This document shows, piece by piece, positions 11,000 through 35,000 of a stretch of DNA of 35,000 bases. The notes under the pieces are model-generated. The model was not told the DNA's origin. It searched no databases and saw nothing but the letters and a program-made list of their open reading frames with translations. A program made the position numbers and the translations under genes. Numbering within the stretch: position 1 is the first letter of the stretch; every line of letters starts with the position of its first letter. The stretch is from Chrysomallon squamiferum (taxonomy: Eukaryota > Mollusca > Gastropoda > Neomphalida > Peltospiridae). The stretch lies in the NCBI GenBank assembly GCA_012295275.1, contig CM022668.1:11270522-11305521 (forward strand), given 5' to 3'.

Positions 11000-11772
11000 G
11001 TTTTATCTCATTTTCTTTTTCTTTTCATAAGAGGACTTTGTTTCTGACTAATAGTCTAATAGTCTAAGTTCTGCAGATAACAACTAAATGAAACAGATAA
11101 ATAAAGGACATCGGGTTTAACAATCTTTTAACTCGTGTAAACTAAAGTATTGGTTATCTTTGTGAATACCTCTGTAACGACTGATATCTGTGTATGTATA
11201 TATGTATGTTAGTATGTATGTATGTATGTATTTTTGTATTCATGTATGTATGTATGTATGTATGTATGTATATATGTGTGTAAGTATGCATGTATTTACG
11301 AATTAAAAAACGAACTGGCTGGCTCATTTTTTTATTATTAAAAATGAATCATTTTATAAATTTATCTGTAGTAATTCGAGTTGACTGTAATGTGTATTAG
11401 AATCTGCTTTGGCCAATTTCAATTTTAAAGCTAATTTTGTTGTTCTTGGCTGTATATTTAATACTTTACTGTAATATTTACACAAACATTTATTGCTCTC
11501 TTTTTTTTCTTTCACAACCCTTCTTAGTCATACCTGATCTGCCCCAACTACTTGAAAATCTTCCTGCATCTGTTATCGTTAATCGGATAATGATTTGTAA
11601 CACGACCTTTGTTAACTAACTGTGATAAAGAAAAAAAAATAATATCACGTATGGTTTGTACATTGACACTGTTGTGTTTCTACAACCAGACAGAGATTAG
11701 AGTATGCTCTATTCAAGAGGTTATATTTTGTTTTTCATATGGAGAGAGAGGGGGGGTGGGAGAGAGAGAGAG

Positions 11773-11867
<95 letters not shown>

Positions 11868-11945
11868 GGAGGGAGGGAGAGAAAGAGAGAGAGACAGGGA
11901 GGGAGACAGAGAGAGAGTGAGTGAGAGAGAGAGAGAGAGAGAGAG

Positions 11946-12001
<56 letters not shown>

Positions 12002-12300
12002 TGTGTGTGTGTGTGTGTGTAAAAATCTAAATATGTCATTTTATCCTGAGATGTATGTTTACATATCAAAAGTTAAACAGTTCTAATAACGTCAACGACA
12101 CACATAACGTTGAAGTAACGGAACACTTAAATACACAAATTACACGAAACCAACGTAACATTATAATACAAAAGTAACATGAGAATAACGTTACATTTTA
12201 AATACACAAATTAAATGAGAATACCGCATTTAAATACACAAATAACAGAAGAATAAGGTAATATTTTAAATACACCAATAACTAGTGAATAGCGTGAAAA
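11000..12300. repeat. Intergenic block homologous to 28.0-29.06 kb
   Basis: Shares AGGACATCGGG, CGACTGATAT, GGATAATGATTT, CGACCTTTGTT, a (GA)n field (11750-12000, then GT) and the AAATACAC-type 3' flank with 28.0-29.06 kb. It also holds (TATG)n at 11197-11285. It separates gene A's stop codon from gene B's leaders. Confidence 0.7.
12080..12298 (-). repeat. Degenerate ~40-50 bp repeats in gene A 3' UTR/flank
   Basis: Units with AAATACACAAAT, a few bases, then GAATAACG/ACCG recur four to five times right up to the stop codon. The same units occur at 28.93-29.06 kb. Confidence 0.6.
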
Positions 12301-27531
<15,231 letters not shown>

Positions 27532-27556
27532 GTTTTCTGTTCTGAAACAACAAAAT

Positions 27557-27566
27557 CTTTTGTAAA
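27557..27566 (-). promoter_or_regulatory. Degraded TATA region of P5
   Basis: Where sister copies have GGTTTTATAAAAG, this copy reads GGTTTTACAAAAG, and the following GTTAACA segment is shortened. The core promoter is probably weakened. Confidence 0.4.
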
Positions 27567-27999
27567 ACCTCCTTTCTTTATCTCTCACTACAGAGTTATG
27601 TCAAGTAACAACAAATCATAAAACACACATCGTTCAGCGGGATACTTATAAATACGTTAGCTGCGAGTGTGTCCTGTATATTTATTCGCTTGATTGTTTC
27701 AAATATGTCAAGCTGTAATCATAAACATAAATTAATGTTATCAAACAAGTAAAGCAGGAAGATGTTTTTATCTTTATGCAGGAGCGGGTCCTCGATATTA
27801 ACTGGGTAGTGCCTGCATGTCTCTGCATCAGTCCATATATGTATGTCTGTTTGTCTGACTGTCTATATCAACATACGAACACATGCATGTCAATCAACAG
27901 AAAAACATTTGAACACATGTGAACAGTGTATACGTATATAGAAAGATATGCACACCTACATAAAGGTATTTAGAATGTTTTCACCATGTTTGTTCCATA

Positions 28000-29062
<1,063 letters not shown>

Positions 29063-29773
29063 ATAACGAGAAAAACAGTTGCACGTACATGTAAGTACGT
29101 CCACATGTATATACAACTGTTTGTTCAGAAGAACACAGACTGCTATAAGCAAGTCAGTGATGTTATCTTGTTTGTTTATTTATTTATTTATTTTCAAAAC
29201 TTTTCTTTGCATAAATGCTGAATATCACCGATTCGATTATGCCGTCAGTAAAATACAAAATTATTTGTAAAAATATTTTAACGAACATTTGTGAATATAA
29301 TCCAGTCATGACATTAATAAAAAAAAAAAAAAAAAAATGATGTATCCATTATGTTACGAAAAATATTAAATTTATGTGGATAAATTAGGAAAATAATCTT
29401 TTTAGAACTGTTTCAAGATATTAAATAAATTTCTAAAATTCTGATTCTGAACTTTTAGTTTTGTCAATAGAGAAACAATATTTTTACTTAGCAATGACAA
29501 TGAAAGTTAAAACTAAAGATGGAACTGTAAGAAAAACTACATTTCAAAAAAGTTATTTTACTTAAATATACTGAAATATGTTACTCAAAATTAGTTATTA
29601 GTGAATGCAGATTTTCTGTGTGAAGGAAGCGCATGCATTCTATTATTACTTTATTATTTTTGTTTTGAAAGTTTGAGCGCCACTAATAATTTTGGAAATG
29701 TTGCAACAGAGGTTTTGGCCCCGCCCATGATATATCCTTCTTTGATAATGATTGTGATGAGAATGATGATGAT

Positions 29774-29826
<53 letters not shown>

Positions 29827-29906
29827 GTAAGAAGAAGAAGAAGAAGAAGAAGAACAACAACAACAACAACAGAAACAAAAACAGCAATTACAATAACAAC
29901 AACAAC

Positions 29907-29979
<73 letters not shown>

Positions 29980-30893
29980 TGTAAGGAGTCAGAAATAGGA
30001 ACAAAATAATCTGCAAGTCAAATGATTTATTTCATTTTGTTCTTATTTTATTTCTAACAACATTAGTGAAATATAAATATAAGTTAAAAACAATTATTGA
30101 CATTAAGATAATTATTGAAGATAATAACAAATACAACAATAATGATAAGAATACTAAGTGTAATAGATGTACAAGTAATATTAATTGCAATAGTTAGTGT
30201 AGTAATAATAGTAATAAGAGTGGTACTAGTAATAACAGAAATAGTATTGTAATAGTTGTAGCAGTAGTAGTAATAATAATAATAATAATAGCAGCAGCAA
30301 TAGTAGTAGCAGTAGTAATAGTAATAGTGAAAGTATAAGTGTCATATATACAGTCTGAACAACAACAGAATTTGTCGAAACATATTATATTTTGATTTTA
30401 TGTAACTGATATGTTATACGATAATACTGATTTATTGGTATATTTATACAGGCTTACAAAAGATCATAATTATATACATGATCACACATACGCATACTCA
30501 TACACTCACCTGTGAACCAAAAGTTATACATACATTCACACTAATAAATATGTTTCATCTGCCTGCCTATCTATATATTTATTTATTTTATGTTATTCAT
30601 CCAAATAGACATCCATTACATCGTCATCGAATTGTTAAATAATTTTAAAAGTTTCATCTTGGTATAGATACATTCAAAATTCTTAATTTTCGAAATAAAC
30701 GTCTATGTAGAACAATGTTAAAGTCATAAATATTAAATATCCACTTTAATGTTTGGATGCTGAAGTTAACAACAACAAGAGTCTGATACGTAAAGATGAT
30801 TTGTCCCGAACTGAAATCAGATTTTACAACCTGAAAAGTCTTTGTTCGTTTTGACAGTTTTAAAACTGGATGTCTCGTCTCTTCATTAGCGAT
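29063..30893. other. Intergenic region and 3' flank of gene C
   Basis: (AAT)n, (AAG)n and (AAC)n at 29778-29980, degenerate AGT/AAT trinucleotides at 30170-30340, poly-A at 29320-29337. Candidate minus-strand polyadenylation signals near 30578-30590. No exon seen. Confidence 0.6.
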
Positions 30894-30965
30894 TCAAACG
30901 TTAGCATATATTCCAGAAGATTCCAGATGAGCGAATGGAAGAGAACAGAAAAACGTGAAGTCGTC
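30894..30965 (-). CDS. Gene C terminal exon
   Basis: A 72-base exon after TTTTTCAG, reading DDFTFFCSLPFAHLESSGIY then ANV and TGA. It corresponds to the final helix (DQYxFCYxxxxEY) of PTP domains. Confidence 0.75.
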   Translation of the reverse strand, partial: DDFTFFCSLPFAHLESSGIYANV

Positions 30966-33900
30966 CTGAAAAAGAAGAAGAAGACAAATAAATGAAGAAA
31001 AATCGTTATGAAAGGCCAACATCAACTGTCGTTTGATAATATAGGAAGAAAATTGCAATAAATAAACACCCAAAAACAAAAATAAAACTGCTTTCAATTT
31101 TACTTCATTTTAAAGTGATAAATTTTGCGGCAACTGAATCTACATTTTTACAAATATATATATATAGGTGTGTATTCATATGTACACAAAGGTACACCCA
31201 TCCGTCAAGATTCGATCCATCATTCCACAGATCCATCCATTCATCAGAACCATTCATCTATCCAGATATCTATATATGTAATTATTACTGACAAACCTCA
31301 GATATGTGAATGTTAGGAAGAACAGTTTGTAGTCGTCTGACGTTGTTGAATATTTCAACTCGTTTATCAGTGAATACTGAACTCATGATGTTGTTGAGGA
31401 TGCACAGTGAAACGCCTTGTTTCTTCTCTGATTCACTGTCAAAGAAAAGTAAAATATCTCAAGAGAGGCAGAGACATATAAAACAAGGTACGTCTGTAAT
31501 TGTTTTATAAATATGATATATCTGTACATTTTTTCTTTGATATTATCACTTACTCAAACACAACGGTGATAGGGTGAAATTTTAGTTTTGTCTGTCGGTC
31601 CATCAGGTGTTCTGTCAGAGTTATTAAATATCCCATTGCAGCAGAAGTGTCCCTTGCACTGGTCCAAGACTGGACCCAGAAACTGACCACTTCCTTCTTG
31701 TTAGGACTTTCCTAAATAAATAAAATAAAATGAAATAAAATAAAATAACTTTTACTGCTAAATATCGTACTATCACCACTACAGCAACAACTATACCTGC
31801 TCATACCACTACTACTACTAGTATTATGACTACGACAACTACTACTATATTACTGCTATACCACTCCTACTACTACTACTAACACGACTGCTGCTACTTC
31901 TATTAGTTGTAATATTAGTAGATTTTTTTCTTTCATTCAAGACTCTATTTTCTTATCTCATCTTACATATGTCAATTTATGCTTAGCAAATATTCACCTA
32001 TTTTCATTACTGACTAAAATATTAGATTCTCGGGGTAATTTTAATCTACAGAGTTTAAATTGGCAAGTCAACATGGACATATAGTTAAAGGGGATAAAGT
32101 CGTTGATTTGCTCGAAATTGTACACGGATGAAAATACACAAATACGAATTCCTGTTTTTTGCCATTGTTTGGTTTTGTTTTCCTAATAAAACAGTCCTAA
32201 CCTTCGGTAACCTTTTTCGAATCTTACCCTCATGAATCAAAATGAAAACAAGAAACAATTCACAGAAAAGATTGTCTGCTTTACCTTGCTTTGCAGCTGC
32301 AGAGTACGCAGAGTTATCTCCTTGGAGACGTTGGTTTCATTAATGGTTGTTATGGTGATGCTGCCATAGGTACGAGACTGGCTCACTGGTGGAATGAAGC
32401 TGACATTGCTCTGCAAAGAAACATGAATGATGATTTTCACGGCTGTATACTTTATATGGAACAGAAATAAGGTTACCAAACATTTTTTTTTTTTTTAGTA
32501 TTAAATGGCTGATAACGAAACAAATAAATGAGAAAAGAAATCCTTGAAGTCATTGTATGAAATACTCTTTTAATATTGACAGCAAGGGATCTTTTTTCCT
32601 CAGGTAAGAAATCAGTGAAAGTGGATTTCAGTATAACAGTCGCGAGATATTATTTGAGACAGGAAATAGCCAGTAAGTTCACGTCAATTATTTAATTAAG
32701 TACTTAAATATAAGACATCGTGTACTGAATATTAGATACTGGAAATGTTTCAAATATACGTATATAAATATATATAAACAAATACAATGTGTATAGTCTT
32801 TCGTATGTTATCTTTTATTCGTAAAATAAATTCCATATCGTTAATACATGTAGCCTATACATACTGCATAAACGTACATAAGTGACAAAAAAAATCCCCC
32901 AAAGTAACCCACAAGTTAAAGAAAAATATATTGTGATATTGTGTGCCTGTGTGTCTGTGCATATGTGTGTGTGTAAATTATTTGTGTGTGCTATGGAGAG
33001 AATGCGTATTATAAATTTTATATTATTAGTTGTTTACAGATTTTATTGTAACCATATATGTGTCTCAACATGTCTTTTTGTACAATCTTTAATCTTTTTA
33101 TTTGTATCATCTAATCATATCAGTATTATTATAATTGTAACTATGTAATTATTAATTGTAAATAATGAAATCCATTGGAATAAAGCTATTAATGACTTGT
33201 AACAGTGTAATTACATTGTTACATTATTACAGTAACGTAATTAATAAAAATAATAATATAATTAACATTTGTAATAATGTAATTAATAAGCGTAATAATA
33301 TGATTAATATTGTAATAATGTAAATAATGTAATGATGTGACTAATAATTGTAATAATGTATTTAATATTGTAATAATGTAATCAATATTGCAATAATTTA
33401 ATTAATACTGTAATAATGTAATAAACATTTTAATAATGTAATTAATATGGTAATAATGTAATTAATAATTGTAATAATGTATTTAATATTGTAATAATGT
33501 AATTAATATTGTAATAATGTAATGAATAATTCCAATAACGTAATTAATATTATAATAATGTAATTAATGACGTAATAATGTAATTAATAACTGTAATATG
33601 TAATTTATGATTGTCAGAACTTAATTAACAACTTGAATAATGCAATTACTAATTTTAATAATGTAATTAATATTTTTGATAATGTAATTAATATTGCAAT
33701 AATGTAATTAATATTGCAATAATGTAACTAGTGACTGACCTGGTGACCCAGTATTATCAGTGTCAGTGAATCGTGTTCTGTTATCAGCTTCCAAAGCAGA
33801 TTCTCGGTTCTGTTTGGCGTGTAGACCAGCAAATATCCTGTCTTGAGCAGACTCGACTAGAAACAAAATTTTATTTGTAGAAGAAAAATGATAAAATATC

Positions 33901-34427
33901 CTACGATCTCGTTTTACATAATAGAAATGGACACAACATTGATCATACCATATTTACTAACATATGTGAAAATAAATACATGCATACTGTTTATTTGTCT
34001 ACCTAAACACAGACACATGTATGTATATACACAAAGAAACACACACATGTACATACATATTCATAGATACAAACACACACACACATATATTCAAACAAAC
34101 ATACACATACACACATAGATAAATACATATATTTCAAAAATTCATTTACAAAAACACGCTTACAGTTATTCACACACCTATAACACTGATATACAAATAA
34201 CATAGTTTAAATAAATGTTTGAGTAATTACATCTGCATTGCATTTAATTTATTCCATTACAGTATGAAATTATTCATATATCTCTCGCAAACTCTGTACT
34301 TATACTTGTCCATTTATCCATCCCTCTATTTATCTACAACGATAAACAAAAGTTTTACTTACAGGAGCACCAACCACGAACAAATCCTCTCTCCCGTCCA
34401 CCCACAGTCTGTTATTTAATAACTTTC
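30894..34427 (-). CDS. Gene C: C-terminal part of a receptor-type protein tyrosine phosphatase, inactive D2-like domain
   Basis: Five exons (34363-34427, 33740-33856, 32285-32410, 31554-31711, 31297-31435) plus a terminal exon 30894-30965 join in frame with good AG/GT sites. The spliced reading follows the PTP fold in order: GYLLVYTPNRTENLLWKLI (the usual TQ-P...FW.. segment), RTYGSITIT (the YG-IxV strand), EITLRTLQLQ, VSFWVQSWTS (where active enzymes have FxxWPD), HPITVVFDESEKKQG (where they have HCSAGxGRTG), and FNNVRRLQTVLPN (the xVxxLRxQRPxMV helix). The nucleophilic Cys, the Arg and the WPD Asp are all absent, so this is a pseudophosphatase D2, probably regulatory or scaffolding. The protein ends ...SSGIYANV. 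The upstream part (ectodomain, D1) lies to the right of the window. Downstream, minus-strand AATAAA motifs occur near 30578-30590. Confidence 0.8.
31297..31435 (-). CDS. Gene C exon: PTP D2-like segment 5, lost P-loop
   Basis: A 139-base exon (acceptor TTGACAG, donor GTTTGT). It reads (D)ESEKKQGVSLCILNNIM..., replacing CSAGxGRTG, then VFTDKRVEIFNNVRRLQTVL. No catalytic Cys-Arg pair. Confidence 0.75.
31554..31711 (-). CDS. Gene C exon: PTP D2-like segment 4, degenerate WPD region
   Basis: A 158-base exon (acceptor TATTTAG, donor GTAAGT, phase 2 end). VSFWVQSWTSARDTSAAMGY shows W-T-S in place of W-P-D; it ends KFHPITVVF just before where the P-loop would be. Confidence 0.8.
31712..32284. other. 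Intron of gene C
   Basis: TAAAA repeats at 31720-31750 and TAC trinucleotides at 31800-31915; nothing coding. Confidence 0.55.
32285..32410 (-). CDS. Gene C exon: PTP D2-like segment 3
   Basis: A 126-base phase 0-0 exon (acceptor TTTGCAG, donor GTAAAG). It reads SNVSFIPPVSQSRTYGSITI then TTINETNVSKEITLRTLQLQ, the strand-rich stretch before the WPD loop. Confidence 0.8.
33180..33730. repeat. ~20-bp minisatellite in gene C intron
   Basis: Degenerate tandem copies of TAATAATGTAATTAATATTG fill over 500 bases directly next to the donor of exon 33740-33856. Confidence 0.85.
33740..33856 (-). CDS. Gene C exon: PTP D2-like segment 2
   Basis: A 117-base phase 0-0 exon (acceptor TTCTAG, donor GTCAGT). 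GYLLVYTPNRTENLLWKLI and SLTLIILGHQ follow the FWRLVxExxxxxIVML pattern of PTP domains. Confidence 0.75.
34363..34427 (-). CDS. Gene C exon: PTP D2-like segment 1
   Basis: A 65-base exon (acceptor TATCAG, donor GTAAGT) reading KLLNNRLWVDGREDLFVVGA then P, in the place of the NASFIDGYR...IATQxP region. It starts in phase 1 and ends in phase 0. Confidence 0.65.
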
Positions 34428-34629
34428 CTGATATATAAAATAAAACAATTATAAATGCAGTTTATTATGTCAGATATTACACTTCCTTAACTTTCAAAAA
34501 TGTCTGTTTCATTATTTTTCAGACATTCTATACCTTTCTGTAGCTGGCATTTTAATCTCAGATTTTTATTTACTCTTTTTAAACATTTTATTTTTATTAC
34601 TTTCATTTTGTACTTGCTTATTATTATTA

Positions 34630-34668
<39 letters not shown>

Positions 34669-35000
34669 GCGATTTCTATTTTTCATTTGAAAATGATAAA
34701 GTAAGAAAAATAACAAGTGTTACCAATAATGATAAAACCTTTAAAAACAAAAAAATACTTGAACAAGAAATCAAAAGAAGAACAAAAACAAGATTAACAG
34801 AAACAAAGAAAAAACTAAAGAAAAAATAATAATAAATAAATAAACAAATAAATAAATAAATAAATAAAATACTACTAATAAAAATAATAATAAATTTAAA
34901 AATTAAGAAAACAAACAAAGAAAATAAAAACGCAACAATCAATAACAGTTGGTAGATTTAGAACTTCAAATACAGAGATCAGTAAAAGTGTACACACCTT
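34428..35000. other. Gene C intron at the right edge
   Basis: (ATT)n at 34618-34668 and AAAT repeats at 34830-34870. The last bases read AAGGTGTGTACAC on the minus strand, which could be an exon end plus donor, but too little is visible to call it. Confidence 0.4.

Noticed and set aside
11609-12069. Arg-Glu or Leu-Ser repeat open frames
   Set aside because: Produced by (GA)n; the same occurs at 8.4, 9.2, 10.2, 27.1 and 28.7 kb.

Overview
The window looks like a eukaryotic, probably cephalopod mollusc (octopus-type), nuclear locus. It is AT-rich and intron-rich, with short exons of 65-325 bases bounded by GT/AG sites. Non-coding DNA is packed with simple repeats (TC/GA, TATC, AAT, TA). The exons encode the lophotrochozoan combination of eight-cysteine EGF modules and a fucolectin-like F5/8-C domain. 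Species assignment is inference. Nearly all long continuous open frames are simple-repeat artefacts or wrong-frame readings of true exons. All three genes lie on the minus strand, so they read right to left.

Gene C (34427 to 30894; 5' part outside the window) is the end of a receptor-type protein tyrosine phosphatase. Five exons join in frame into the C-terminal part of a PTP domain. The catalytic Cys/Arg loop and the WPD motif are gone, so it is a D2-type pseudophosphatase domain.

Gene A (first exons at 27.5 and 26.5 kb, stop at 12301) is a single-pass receptor. Its order is signal peptide, EGF, two-exon fucolectin-like domain, nine EGF modules (one frameshifted), transmembrane segment, and a 107-residue cytoplasmic tail with YDNI, YVNS, YEKL and YEKI. 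YEKL-x10-YEKI fits a loosely spaced ITAM as in Draper/MEGF10-type engulfment receptors. All extracellular exons are phase 1-1. The middle EGF array is an alternating pair (types a and b) amplified as a roughly 1.5 kb unit.

Gene B (first exons at 10.5, 9.7 and 8.8 kb, running off the left side) is a tandem paralogue about 17-18 kb away. Its 5' half (EGF, lectin, two EGF exons, one a and one b module) is intact. Its 3' half decays into exon relics, and no transmembrane or tail exon is visible.

Each gene is headed by its own small array of duplicated signal-peptide exons (three intact-length copies plus a promoter relic for B; two copies plus an exon relic for A). Each full copy carries a TATA-like core promoter about 40 bases before ATG. 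One copy has an in-frame stop, one has lost its splice donor but has a phase-preserving substitute 30 bases on, and one has a degraded TATA box. The blocks at 11.0-12.3 kb and 28.0-29.06 kb are homologous, which suggests the array once held a third receptor between genes A and C.

Together this reads as a birth-and-death cluster of lectin-EGF surface receptors next to a related receptor phosphatase. A role in recognition or engulfment is a hypothesis from domain content only.
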